Shown: positions 12,310 to 22,520 of the stretch, piece by piece
Numbering within the stretch: the first letter of the stretch is position 1
Layout: every line of letters starts with the position of its first letter
NCBI RefSeq assembly: GCF_004664715.2
Contig: NC_051075.1
Coordinates: 33,624,504-33,688,503 of the forward strand
Reading direction: 5' to 3'
DNA from: Peromyscus leucopus
Taxonomy: Eukaryota; Chordata; Mammalia; Rodentia; Cricetidae
DNA length: 64,000 bases
Notes under the pieces: model-generated
What the model saw: the letters and a program-made list of their open reading frames with translations, nothing else
Database searches by the model: none
Told to the model about the DNA's origin: nothing
Program-made: the position numbers and the translations under genes

Positions 12310-12430
12310 ACAATAGTACTAATTTTATACTGTGATTATGAAACTTAGCTTGGGTAGGGTGCTGGAAATTTGTAAGTCTAGCACTCAGTAAGCAGAAATT
12401 GAGGGGGCTTTAACTGAAATCAAGCCTTGT
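12310..12430 (+). mobile_element. Possible old B1-like fragment, sense
   Basis: 'gtaagtctagcactcagtaa' and 'tatgtagtgagcccc' recall B1 blocks ('taatcccagcactcaggagg', 'tacatagtgagttcc'). Similarity is weak. Confidence 0.35.
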
Positions 12431-13045
12431 TTATGTAGTGAGCCCCATACCATCTAGGGTTTTATGATGGAAATATTGAATGTGGATTCTAATATATTAC
12501 TATTGGTAAAATTATTAAGGCCACTCCACATAGTTAAAAGGAAGATTTATTTAGTGGGTAACTTACAAAAAGGGGATAGGTAGGTCATGGGGTCTGGGGA
12601 AGGTGTATCGCAGTCCAGCGGTGTTCTCTGGAGCTCTGCTCAGTCAACCTCCACCGTCAAGGGTCCAGGAACAGAGACAGTGCTTTCCAAAAAAACGTAG
12701 TGGCTATTTGCTTTTTACTTATTTGTTTATTGTTTTATTATTAAACTTTTCTAGATTTGCACTAAAATGATATTATACTCAACTCATTTCAACATTGTTT
12801 GAAAATCTGATTGATTCTTGTTATACATCCCCAATGTTCACATCTGTAATATAATCTAGAAGACATACAAAGAATTTAAGATTTATGAAAACTACAAGGT
12901 CCAATTAAATATTCTGGAGGGCTGGCATAGTAATATCAAATAGTGTTATAATGGGAATTGCAGCAGGAATTTCCAAACCTAGCCTGGTAATTCCATGGAA
13001 ACAACATTATCTCAACACAGATGCACCTTCCATGAACCTTAAAAG
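12431..13045. other. Mostly unique; possible unknown repeat at 12520-12700
   Basis: The stretch around 12520-12700 ('agatttatttagtgggtaac', 'gtctggggaaggtgtatcgc') looks like part of a rodent LTR or other repeat, but I cannot name it. The rest is unremarkable. Confidence 0.3.
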
Positions 13046-13049
13046 AAAC

Positions 13050-13228
13050 CATGCCCAGGATGGAGAGATGGTTTATGTGGTTAAGGACTCTTGTTGCTCT
13101 TCCAGAGGACTGGAGTTTGGTTCCTAGAAACCATGTTAGGAGGCTCACACCACCTGTAACTCCAGCTCCAGAGAATCCAACAAACTCTCCTAGACTCTGC
13201 ATTCATTCATACACACTTAGTGTACAGA
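13050..13228 (+). mobile_element. B3-type SINE, sense, with CA-rich tail
   Basis: 'caggatggagagatggttta' head, 'ttgctcttccagaggactgg', 'ctgtaactccagctccagag' and a CA-repeat tail (13229-13302) fit a B3/B2-class SINE. The RNA polymerase III boxes are decayed. Confidence 0.75.

Positions 13229-13302
<74 letters not shown>
13229..13302. repeat. (CA)n microsatellite
   Basis: CA run with one TACA break, grown from the tail of the SINE immediately to the left. Confidence 0.97.
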
Positions 13303-13734
13303 ACATGAATGAAAATTAAAAAGAAATAAAACAAAAAGTATGCCTAGTGACTAATTCAAACTGAATACCAGAAAAGAAGGCATATTCCCAAGTTTTCAAA
13401 CTTTAGAATAATCTCCAGAGAAATTGTTTCCTAGGCCATCTTACATCCAACTGCATCTACTGTATGTAGATAATGTAGGTGCTGGCTGGATCCATCTATC
13501 CATCTGTGAGAATAAGCTGACCACATGTCAGAAAGTACTAATGACTCATCTTTGTTATGAAAAACCCTGAAGAGAACAACTCACAACTACTGCATTCACT
13601 TAACAAGGACCATGAAAGGTCCCTGAACATAGTACATGATTTTTCCAGAGACTTGTGCATGTGTTACACAGACATATTTTTGAGCAAAAATGATTATACA
13701 CATAAAATAAAATAAATAAGTCAAAAAGCAAAAC

Positions 13735-14690
13735 AACACAAAACCCCACAAATCTATTGGAGAAAAGACAGGTTCTTTAACAAATGGTGCTGAGAAAATG
13801 GCATATCCACACGTAGAAGAGCAAAGCTGAATCTTTTTCTCTCATTCTACAACTCTCAATTCAAAACTAACAAAAAGACCTCAATATAAGGCAAGAAACT
13901 TGAAAATTGTTAAAGTGAAACATACGAAAGCACGTCAATATACAGGTATCGGTAAGACCTTTATGACCTCAATGGCCTCATGTACACAGCCATGTACTGA
14001 CAAATGGGATTTCATGAAATCAGACCTATTTCCACATTAAAAGAATGGTTAAAGTCAAGAAATACTATAAAATGGAAGAAAATATTTACTATTTATGCAC
14101 ATATCATGATTAATAGCTAGAATTTATAAAGAACTCAGGAAACCAAATAACCAGGAAACCAAACATATCAACAAACACACAGTGTTCAAAAGAAGAAGCC
14201 TGTGTTCAAAAGACCAATAAGCCTGAAGAGGGATTGTCTTGCTGTCTATTAGGGAAATGTGTATTAGAATAATACTGAAATCCTATCTCAGTTCATTCAG
14301 AACAGATATCATTAAGAAAATTAAAAAAAAATTCTGTGTGAGGATGTAGGTAAAGGTAATCCTTAAATACTGTTGGTGAGAATGGAAATTGCTCTAGTCA
14401 CCATGGAAATCAAGATGGAGGTACCTCAAAAAGTAGAAAATAGAGCTAATATCCTGACCAGCTATATGACAGCTATATACGATTTCAAAAGATGCTCAGT
14501 CAATGCACCACAACGATGCTTGCATACTTGTCTGTCTATTGTAGCACTGTTCACAGTAGCCAAGTTATTGAATCAGTTTAGATGTCTGTCAACAAATGAG
14601 TCAATAAAGCAATGGAGTATTATTCATCCATGTTGGCATATTATATGCCAACAACAAAAAGAGTTTAGAGGAGTCAACATCTAATATGTC
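13735..14690 (+). pseudogene. Old L1 ORF2 remnant, sense
   Basis: Sense ORF2 blocks are recognisable: 'acaaatggtgctgagaaaat', 'gacaaatgggatttcatgaa', 'tattagggaaatgtg', 'gtgaggatgtag', and 'gcaatggagtattattcatc', the last encoding the conserved region near the ORF2p C-terminus. Multiple frameshifts and stops. The order agrees with L1 ORF2 3' half over about 950 bp. Confidence 0.7.
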
Positions 14691-14699
14691 TTGAAATCT

Positions 14700-15490
14700 G
14701 TATCCAATATAAAATCTGCGATTTTCCAAAATATTTCAAACCTAAGTGATCAGATAGCCTTGAAAAAGATTTGAGAATCACGACTGAACTTTGTACCACA
14801 GTATGAATGAAATATTTTTGTCCATATGTGTTGATTCAGGCAGGCAGAAATGGAGAAGCAAAAGAACACTGTGCACTGGAAAAGAAAAAGAATATCTAAG
14901 TATTGTAACTGAGAGTTCAGGTATATTTGTATGTAAGACAATAGACATGGTAGGAAAATTGGCTGGAATATTGAAGTCTAAGACATTCTCTTTGGTAAAT
15001 CATACATTATGTTGAGTGGTTTGCACAATAAGTATACATTATATTAAGTGGTTTGCACAACAATAATAATGCTAACAATGAATAAACAATGAGTTTATTT
15101 AGCATTACTTGCAGGAATACGGTAAAGAGTTATCTACAGGAGCAAAGACAACTCAAAGACAGCGGTATCACTAAAGCTCACACTAATATGGGGACTCATG
15201 AAAGATGCATCCCTGGAGCTCTCTGCACAATATGTAGGCAGCTCAACATGTTTGAGAGTCTCCTCCAGGCAGCTGACTGGTCCTAGGGTCTTCTGCAGGC
15301 ATCTCCATCTCCTCTTTCTTCCCCACAATTATTTACTCCTTTTGCCTTGGGGGGGGGGCGGGGGAGCATGCGGGCCGTGAATCTTCTAAGCTACAGTTCT
15401 CCATGAGTTGTAAGGATTCCTTGTGTCTTCATTAGGCTCCCCTCTCTGTCCTGCAGTCAATGTTTTAATTCAAGGAAAATTATTACATCA
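14700..15490. other. Unique stretch with a small tandem duplication and a G-run
   Basis: A roughly 32-bp unit containing 'agtggtttgcacaa' is duplicated in tandem at about 15003-15064. A G-rich run (ten G, then C, then five G) is at 15349-15364. No gene or known repeat otherwise. Confidence 0.5.
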
Positions 15491-15590
15491 CACCACTGCA
15501 ATGATGCCATGAGATTAGGGCCATTATAATCTCAGTTTTACAAATGAAGTAATGAATAGATTAACCACTTCACCAATAATCTCTTGAAAA
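15491..15590 (+). mobile_element. MIR fragment
   Basis: 'ccattataatctcagtttta' followed by 'caaatgaagtaatgaataga' matches the MIR core ('attttacagatgaggaaactga'). Ancient mammalian SINE, diverged. Confidence 0.55.
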
Positions 15591-15594
15591 TTGC

Positions 15595-15606
15595 TGGTAA
15601 GCAGGA
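15595..15606. repeat. Target-site duplication, left copy
   Basis: 'tggtaagcagga' recurs exactly at 16122-16133 and brackets the L1 insertion. Confidence 0.8.
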
Positions 15607-16121
15607 TTTTTTTTCCCTTTTATTTTATTTTACAATATCATTCAGTTCTACATATCAGCCACAGATTCCCTTGTTCTCCCCCCTGCTGCCCCCCTCCCCT
15701 TCCCCCCAGCCCACCCCCCATTACCACCTCCTCCAGGGCAAAGCCTCCCCCAAGGACTGAGATCCACCTGGTAGACTCTGTCCAGGCAGGTCCAGTCCCC
15801 TCCTCCCAGACTGAGCCAAGCGTCCCTGCATAAGCCCTAGGTTTCAAACAGCCAACTCATGCAATGAGCACAGGACCCGGTACCACTGCCTAGTATAACT
15901 GGACAACCAATTTATATACTCTTCCCTGGGGAAGACCATCTCTCCTGCTCTCAGCTTTCCTCAACTGCCCACAGTTATTTACACATTGGTGAAGCCCCTG
16001 GGCTTTTTCTCCATGCACTTTGACACATCTGTTGGTATTTTCCATCTTACATTTAGGTAGTCATGTTGGTGAGGTTTTATAGGTATAGCTTGTGAAATTA
16101 GTGGTAATTACCTCTAATTAG
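15607..16121 (-). mobile_element. 5'-truncated L1 3' UTR, antisense, with TSD
   Basis: The plus strand begins with a T-rich tail, then the reverse complement of the L1 3' UTR seen at 9452 and 28891 up to about 15894. It continues with another L1 3' UTR block (about 15895-16095, 'ttccctggggaagaccatct', 'ggtgaggttttataggtata') absent from those copies, which suggests a different or older L1 subfamily. A 12-bp duplication flanks it. No ORF2 is present. Confidence 0.75.
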
Positions 16122-16133
16122 TGGTAAGCAGGA
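16122..16133. repeat. Target-site duplication, right copy
   Basis: Exact match to 15595-15606. Confidence 0.8.
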
Positions 16134-16712
16134 ATTTAAGGCCCATTTTGAGCTTTAAGTATTGTAATATGTTATAATTCTGAGGTTTGATTCAATAACT
16201 TCTGATTATTCTTCATAAAACATTTGAAAATATTTCTATTATTAGGATTTATCTAGACTGACATACTGTCACTCACTATTAATCCATGCCATTCTAGATA
16301 AATCATAATATTAGAAATAGCTAAAATGAATTTTAGACATATTTAGCTATGAGATATTTTTGGAGTTAATTTTTATGTATTTTGCTGAAATTTTTGGTTA
16401 ATAAAAATAGCATTTTATTTGTGTTAACTCAAATGCAAAATCTGTGTGCCAGGTGTTGGCCTTGTTAAATTGATGGTGAAAACATGTTTTTGTCAGCTGC
16501 TGGAGGGAATTTCCAAGGTGGTGCCTCTGATTTGACAACTGTTTTTAGCAGTGTAAATGGATGTGTAGAAGGAAAAAGCAGCATGCCAAGTGAAGCAAGC
16601 TTTTTAACAATATCGAACTTGAAATAACTAAGTATCAGGGCTTACTAAAATGAAGAGTGAATTGATGCTATGAATTAATTGCTCCAATCCATTTTGAAAA
16701 TGCACCTTATGT
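16134..16712. other. Unique stretch, possible conserved noncoding block
   Basis: No repeat signature. The part near 16440-16640 is less AT-rich and less repetitive than its surroundings and contains an E-box ('cagctg' near 16495). Conservation cannot be judged without an alignment. Confidence 0.3.
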
Positions 16713-16925
16713 GGGCTTGAGAGATGGTTCAGAGCTTAAGAGCCCTTACAGACTTTGCAGGGAACTTAAATGCAAATCTTGGTACCAATATTTGATGGCT
16801 CACAAGTTGTGGTAACTCCAACTGCACGGGATCCTGAAGGCCTCTTCAGGCCTCTGCACTCATGCCTACATACTCATACAGACACACACTGATGCATGAT
16901 TTATTTTTGCAATCTTTAAAAATAC
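16713..16925 (+). mobile_element. B3-type SINE, sense
   Basis: 'gggcttgagagatggttcag' head, then 'ttaagagcccttaca', 'ggtaactccaactgcacggg', and a CA-rich 3' part ending in 'tctttaaaaata'. Moderately diverged. Confidence 0.75.
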
Positions 16926-17152
16926 AAAATACACGCTATTTTAAAAGAGAAATATTAAAAAAGAAAATTGATGGTAAAAGAACCATTGCTATTAAATACG
17001 GATTTTAAAATAAGCTTTGTTCTTTTTTTCTGTGTTCGAATTAAAGTTAGATGAGCAGGTTTGTGGTCTCTGAGCTCATCCCTGTATGATTTTTCTTTTC
17101 CGTGTTTTTCTGAATTGTGTATTAACCTTGTTTATGCATGAATGTGTATCCA

Positions 17153-17188
17153 CTGCCAAAAGAAAATCTTTGGGTGTGTTAAAAGAAG
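17153..17188. repeat. 36-bp direct duplication flanking an L1, left copy
   Basis: The unit starts 'ctgccaaaagaa' and ends 'ttaaaagaag'. It matches 17879-17914 at 32 of 36 positions. It is unusually long for an L1 target-site duplication. Confidence 0.75.
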
Positions 17189-17284
17189 GATTTTTTTTAA
17201 GATTTTTTTTTGTTCATTTTACATACCAATCAAAGATGCCCCTCCTCCCTCCTCCATCCTCCCGCTTCTCCATCCTCCCACTCA

Positions 17285-17285
<1 letters not shown>

Positions 17286-17331
<46 letters not shown>
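17286..17331. repeat. (CA)n microsatellite
   Basis: Pure CA run expanded inside the L1 3' UTR. It creates threonine/histidine-rich chance frames. Confidence 0.96.
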
Positions 17332-17333
<2 letters not shown>

Positions 17334-17619
17334 CTGCCACCCATACCTTCCTACAAGAAGATAAGGCCTCCCATGAGGAGGTACATTTAGTACAGGTAGG
17401 TCTAAGCCCCTCCAAATGCCTCAAGGCTGTGCAAGATGTCCCATCATAGGTAGTGGGCTCCAAAAAGCCTGCTCATGTACCAGGGATGGACTCTGATCCT
17501 ATTGCCAGGGGGGCACTTTAAACAGATCAAGCTACACAACTATCTCACAATGCAGAAGGCCTAGTCCAGTCCCATGCAGGCTCCACAACTGTTGATATAA
17601 ATTTCATTTTGTTATTGTT

Positions 17620-17775
17620 GTTGTTTGTTTGATTTTTCGAGACAGGGTTTCTCTGTGTAGCTTTGGCTGTCCTGGAACTCACTCTGTAGACCAGGTTGGA
17701 CTCGAACTCACAGAGATCTGCCTACCTCTGGCTCTCGAGTGCTGGGATTAAAGGCCTGTGCCACCACCTGGTTTG
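17620..17775 (-). mobile_element. B1 SINE, antisense
   Basis: Near-complete antisense B1: 'gagacagggtttctctgtgt', 'agctttggctgtcctggaac', 'tcactctgtagaccaggttg', 'gtgctgggattaaaggcc'. It is inserted in the L1, which continues on both sides. Confidence 0.9.
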
Positions 17776-17878
17776 GTTGTCTCTGTAGGTTTCCTCATCA
17801 TAATCTTGATGCCCCTTGCTCATCAAATCCCTCTTCTCTCTCTTCAACTGGACTCCTAGAGCTCAGCCTTGTGTCTGG

Positions 17879-17914
17879 CTGCCAAAAGAATATCTTCGGG
17901 TATATTAAAAGAAG
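17879..17914. repeat. 36-bp direct duplication flanking an L1, right copy
   Basis: Matches 17153-17188 with four substitutions. Confidence 0.75.
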
Positions 17915-17917
17915 TAT

Positions 17918-17941
17918 TTCTTTTCTTTCTTTCTCTCTTTT

Positions 17942-18007
<66 letters not shown>

Positions 18008-18008
18008 T
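17918..18008. repeat. (TTTC)n microsatellite
   Basis: TTTC tetranucleotides with a few CTCT breaks at the left end. It is followed by a GTTTT-rich run (18009-18068), which is the antisense A-rich tail of the adjacent B1. Confidence 0.95.
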
Positions 18009-18059
18009 TTTGTTTTTGGGGTTTTTTGTTGTTGTTTTGTTGTTGTTTTGTTTTGTTTT

Positions 18060-18178
18060 GTTTTGTTTTTTGAGACAGGGTTTGTCTGTGTAGCTTTGCA
18101 CCTTTCCTGGAACTCTCGGGAGGCAGAGCCATGCAGATCTCTGTGAGTTCAAGGCCAGCCTGGGCTACAGAGTAAGAA
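18060..18178. mobile_element. B1 SINE fold-back (antisense part joined to sense part)
   Basis: From 18069 to about 18115 the sequence is antisense B1 ('gagacagggtttgtctgtgt', 'agctttgcacctttcctgga'). From about 18112 it switches to sense B1 ('gggaggcagagccatgcaga', 'tctctgtgagttcaaggcca', 'gcctgggctacagag'). The two halves are in opposite orientation, an internal inversion. Confidence 0.75.
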
Positions 18179-18179
18179 T

Positions 18180-18884
18180 TTCTTTTTGAAAAGAAATGTC
18201 TTCTGCATTGCTGTCGTTGACTGCCACTGTTCTCACTAGTTATTTTTCCTCTTCCTTCGAGTAGAGATTCATAATGGTGTGGGGTATTTAAGAAACTGAG
18301 CACTCTGGGAATATGATGCTTATTAGGGTTCTGCAACAATTTTAAGGTCTCCTTTGAAAGAACAAAAACAAACAAAATTAATGCTATAGCAAGCCTGTGA
18401 CTGTCTCAGCTTGGTAGAAAGTCATGAATTTTTATTTATGCCTCTCTATGTCATTGATAAACTAATTCAATGTTATTACAAAGTTCTTAATAAGGAGCAT
18501 GCTTTATACAATGGGATCTTAATATTGTATTCTTGATAAAATATTTGGAGCAAAGGCAGATTCTCAGACAAAAAGAAACCCCAACCAACTCATAGACTGA
18601 AATGTCATTTTGTCTATTATTAATGGCATGGGTAATGAGTTGGGAGAAGTGGAGGTGAAAATTCTCATAGCTTTTATACTCACAGAGAAATATGAACACA
18701 GGGTTTGATATACCTAAGTTACAAGAATAATACTCTCTAAAGAATAACTTGACAGTGTTTCTTCAGACACAATTCAAGTGCAAGAAAAGAAAAATAATTG
18801 TGGATGCAGAGGGAAAGATAATGAATGAATGAGAACAGCTACCATCAAATATCCTGTTTCTGAAGCCACACTTTGAATTTCAGA
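18180..18884. other. Unique stretch
   Basis: No gene or repeat recognised. Confidence 0.5.
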
Positions 18885-19032
18885 AGCCCCACTTGAAAGT
18901 CTGTAAAGTGGGCTTGATATTAATGATTATGCCAAAGCATAACTATGGGGATTAAAGAAGAGAGCTCACACAAAGCATTTAGAATATCGCCTACAGTTAT
19001 TTGTAAGCAGTTAGCAAATAATCACTGTTATC
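18885..19032 (+). mobile_element. MIR SINE
   Basis: Blocks match the MIR 3' half in order: 'ctgtaaagtgggcttgatat', 'atggggattaaagaagagag', 'aagcatttagaatatcgcct', 'gcaaataatcactgttat' (compare 'gtaaaatggggataataata', 'gaggattaaatgag', 'gcttagaacagtgcctggc', 'aataaatgttagctattat'). Confidence 0.7.
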
Positions 19033-19436
19033 GAAAATTCCATTCTGCTGCCATATTTTTACCCTGAAGATTTTTATATGAACTCACCAAATATCCAGAA
19101 GAGTCATCTCTATTTGTTTAATTCCTAACCTGTGCTTTCCCTCAGGGATCCTATTTCCCATTAGAGAAAAAAAAATTAACAGTAGAAATATTGAGTGGAT
19201 TGGAGGAGACAACTCTAGACAACTTCTATCTTTTGCAGAAAGTTGAGTTATAAGTCATAACTAATAAACTCCAGGAAACTCAATCTCACTTCTTAAATCT
19301 TAGCCTTCTATTTACAATAACTAGAAAGGGTAGATATGGATCCAACAGGAAAATTCTATGTGGCCATTTTAAATATCCCTGTTTGAGTGTGCCTTACTAT
19401 GATTGAAGGCAACTTTCACTCCAAATGAAAAGAAGG
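19033..19436. other. Unique stretch
   Basis: Nothing recognised. Confidence 0.5.
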
Positions 19437-19595
19437 AGGAACCTTGGCATGATGGTGCATTCCTTTAATCCCAGCACTTGTGAGGCAGAGCCTGGTGAGT
19501 CTCTTTGAGTACATAGTGAGTTCCAGGCCAAGCAGAACTGTAAAGTGAGACACTGTCTCAATGAATGAATGAATGAGTAGATGGATGAACGAAAT
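19437..19595 (+). mobile_element. B1-derived SINE, sense
   Basis: 'cttggcatgatggtgcattc', 'tttaatcccagcacttgtga', 'tacatagtgagttccaggcc' and 'gtgagacactgtctcaatga' are B1/B4-type blocks, ending in a GAAT-type tail (19560-19590). Confidence 0.75.
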
Positions 19596-19639
19596 AAAGG
19601 GGCAATTTTGCTCTTAGTTTAGGATTTATGTTAAATTAT

Positions 19640-19855
19640 TGTTTTTTCCTTTTCCTTTTATTTTGTGTGGATGAGTGTTTTGTCTGTCTGTCTGTGCACT
19701 GTTTGTAGGCTGTGCTTGGAGAGACCAAAAGAGGATGTCAGATCTGCTGGGACTAGATTTACAAATGATACACCTCACGGGCTCTGGGACTCAAACTTGG
19801 GTCCTCTGAAAGAGCAGAAAGTGCTCTTAACCGCTGAGTCATCTCTCCAGCCCCG
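19640..19855 (-). mobile_element. B3-type SINE, antisense
   Basis: Antisense order of a B3/B3A SINE: 'agaccaaaagaggatgtcag', 'gggactcaaacttgggtcct', 'tgctcttaaccgctgagtca', 'tctctccagcccc'. The head is intact; the middle is shortened. Confidence 0.85.
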
Positions 19856-20404
19856 AATGTTAAATTATGGAGAAACAGAGATATATTTCACCAGATATGC
19901 CATTGGACATAAAGTAGGAAAAAATTCTCATAAGTGAATGTATTAAGTTAGATAGTGTATATTACAGTCAATAGTTGGCATATTCTGGACATTCAACAAG
20001 AGGTATTATGACCATATCACTCCTTGCCATGTAGGAATTATTTTTTGCTCTGGGCTTTCCATACTGTTATCTCCAGATTATTTTACCTATATAAATTTTG
20101 GCATTTGCTAATTCTTCTGGATGTCAGTAAATGGTTGATAGCATGGATGGATAAGCCCCAACATGAAAGCCTTTGGTGCTTGCCAAAATCATCTCTATAT
20201 TTTCTGCAGAGCTTCTTTCAAGCTCCAGGATCATGTAGCAAACAGTCACCAGGGCATTTCTGTGGAGTCACATCACTTTAAACTCATCTTTAAAAATGTT
20301 TCTTATCTAATCAAAACATTGTTAACTTCCATGAGTTCTATCATTTCTTTAACAATGTTTTATTTCTTTCATCACATGAGACAAAACATTTTAGAATTAT
20401 AATT
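19856..20404. other. Unique stretch
   Basis: No recognised repeat or gene. Overlapping short frames at 20024-20402 have no domain signature. Confidence 0.45.
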
Positions 20405-20475
20405 TACGTTAGTTGCTTTTCTGTTGCTGTGACAAAATACCATGACCAAAAGTAATTTGTAAAAGAGAGAATTTT
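20405..20475 (+). repeat. Rodent 'ttctgttgctgt' repeat, left part
   Basis: 'ttttctgttgctgtgacaaa' and 'ataccatgaccaaaagtaat' are the start of the repeat class also seen at 4694. It resumes at 21219 after nested L1 and B3 insertions. Confidence 0.7.
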
Positions 20476-21035
20476 TCTTGTTTTTTTTTACTGTTTCTAT
20501 TTTTTTTCTTTATTAAGAAAAATTTTAATTCATTTTGCATACCAACCACAGATCCTCCTCTCTTTCCTCCTACCACTCCCCACTCAGGCTTCCCCCTAAC
20601 CCACCCCTAAGTCCCCACTCTGAAAAGGTAAGGCCTCTCATGGGGAGTCAGCAAAGCCTGGTACATTCAGTTGAGGCAGGTCCAACCTCCTCCCCCTAAA
20701 TCAAGGCTGTGCAAGGTGTCCCACCATAGGTAATGGCCTCCAAAAAGCCAGCTCATGTACCAAAGAGATCCTGACCCTACTGTCAGGGGGTTCCTTAAGT
20801 AGACCAAGCTACACAATTGTCCTGCTTATGCAGAGGGCCTAGTCTAGTCCCATGGAGGCTCCACAGCTATTGGTCTAAAGTTCATGAGTTCTCACTAGCT
20901 TGATTCAGTTGTCTCTGTAGGTTTCCCCATCATGATCTTGATGCCCTTCTCATGGAATCCCTCTTCCCTCTCTTTGACTGGACTCCTGGAGTTCCACCCA
21001 TCCCCCTGCCACCTCAGTGAATTCCTAGATCAAGA
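20476..21035 (-). mobile_element. L1 3' UTR, antisense, nested in an older repeat
   Basis: T-rich tail then blocks shared with 17189-17878, in better condition: 'ggtaaggcctctcatgggga', 'ggcaggtccaacctcctccc', 'aaaaagccagctcatgtacc', 'gactggactcctggagttcc'. No ORF2 reached. It sits inside the repeat whose parts are 20405-20475 and 21219-21475. Confidence 0.8.
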
Positions 21036-21037
21036 GG

Positions 21038-21218
21038 TGAGTGACTCTTTTTCTTTTTTAAAAAAATAATATGCATTGGTGTTTTGCCTGTGTGTAATGT
21101 CTGTGTGGGAGTGTCAGATTCTCTGGAACTGGAGTTACAGAAAGTTGTGAGCTGCCTTGTGTGTGCTGGGAATTGAACCTGGGTCCTCGGGAAGAGCAGT
21201 CGGTGCTCTTAACCTTAG
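21038..21218 (-). mobile_element. B3-type SINE, antisense
   Basis: 'ggtgttttgcctgtgtgtaa', 'ctggaactggagttacagaa', 'gggaattgaacctgggtcct' and 'agagcagtcggtgctcttaa' in antisense order. It is inserted beside the L1. Confidence 0.85.
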
Positions 21219-21475
21219 GTTTATGATTCCAGGGGGAGAGAGAAGCAATACAGCAGGTGGCCAGGGCAAGAAGCTGAGACATTGAGTCTTTAATCACAAA
21301 CGCAAAGCACAGGCAACGAAAAGCACAGGCAGTGAACTTTGGGTGGGGGGGTGAGGCTATAAACTCTCAAATCCAGCAAAGTCACACCTGTTGCATAACA
21401 TCTCAAAGAGTGGCATCAATTGCCACCGAAATATTCAAGTACACGAGCCTGTGGGGCTCATTTAAACCACCACAT
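21219..21475 (+). repeat. Rodent 'ttctgttgctgt' repeat, right part
   Basis: 'tttatgattccagggggaga', 'gaggctataaactctcaaat', 'cacgagcctgtggggctcat' and 'ttaaaccaccaca' are the remaining blocks of the repeat started at 20405. Total length without insertions is about 330 bp. Confidence 0.7.
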
Positions 21476-22394
21476 CCATGAAACTTCCTTTACTGTAATG
21501 TAAATATTGTAGCTAAATAATGATGTAATAAATATATAATATGTAGTAATTTGAGATCTTCTCTAATATTTACTTTTTCCTGTAAATAGCAAAGAAACTT
21601 TTTTACAAACTACTCTTACAGTCTAGGATACAGGTTGGTACTAAGGCATTAGCTGCTTTAACCTTGAGACATATTTTAATTTTCAAAACACTTTTGTTAG
21701 TACTCATACGGGCATATAATGTATCAGGATCGCATCCACCATCCCCAATTCCATCCCTTCTAATCTCTCCTTTATTCCCCAGACCACTACTGTCCCTTAA
21801 CAACTGTATGTGCTTTCTCTCTCTGTTTTATTCTCTTTTTTTCCTTAGTAACCACTTAGTCCATTTAGCAGTGTCTGTACATGCATAAGTGTGGGACTAT
21901 CTACTAGAGCCTGGGTGGCCTCTCCAGGCCTGCATCCCTGAAGAAAAAGATTGATTCTGTCTCCATCTGTAAGTATTCACATTATACTGCCAGTATTGCT
22001 GTAACCAATCTACTTTAAGCATGAAATACCCATCATGTCAGAAAGGAAACATCGACAAGCTCAGTTTCTTACATCATTGAAGGATTAAAATCTCCCCAAA
22101 TAAGCCTGGAACTTTCCTGTCTGAAACATTCTGCTTTAGGTAAACATGTCTGCTTGCAATTCTGAAATACAGCATTCTCCATATGTTCTTTCCAGGTTAG
22201 CTTAACTAAAGTGTATCATTTCAAGAGGTACATAAAATTCTACAATTCAGTGGAACATTCTAGGCTACGTTGTTTGTCCTTTAAATTCTTAGAGTAGCTT
22301 TTACATAGTGTATTTATATGTAACAACACGAAATTGATCTAATGTTGACAGCAGTTATTTGCTTTGTGTTTCTTATTTCCCTTAACATTTCCAC
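21476..22394. other. Unique stretch
   Basis: No recognised repeat or gene. A short pyrimidine-rich part (about 21730-21850) gives chance serine/leucine-rich frames. Confidence 0.45.
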
Positions 22395-22520
22395 CCAAAA
22401 ATAGCAATGAGCAAAAACATCAACAGAACACTTAGAGAATGCTACATGCTTTACATGCCCATATTATAGACACTCAAGCACTGAGACATTTTGAAATATA
22501 GTTAAGCTCTTTGTGTGACA
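22395..22520 (+). mobile_element. Possible MIR fragment
   Basis: 'acatgcccatattatagaca', 'actgagacattttgaaatat' and 'gttaagctctttgtgtgaca' recall the MIR core and the region after it. Weak. Confidence 0.35.

Larger units (their letters stand above)
17189..17878 (-). mobile_element. L1 3' UTR (old subfamily), antisense, split by B1
   Basis: T-rich tail, pyrimidine tract, then blocks such as 'caaggctgtgcaagatgtcc', 'aagcctgctcatgtaccagg' and 'atgcagaaggcctagtccag' are the antisense 3' UTR of an L1 subfamily also present at 20476-21035. A CA run (17286-17331) lies in the pyrimidine tract and a B1 (17620-17775) interrupts the body. It is flanked by the 36-bp duplication. Confidence 0.75.

Noticed and set aside
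15349..15364. G-quadruplex promoter element
   Set aside because: Only one G-rich run broken by a single C, with no promoter, CpG island or gene nearby.
17739..18375. Overlapping 74-156-codon frames
   Set aside because: They lie in B1, TTTC and GTTTT repeats; there is no protein-like composition outside the repeats.
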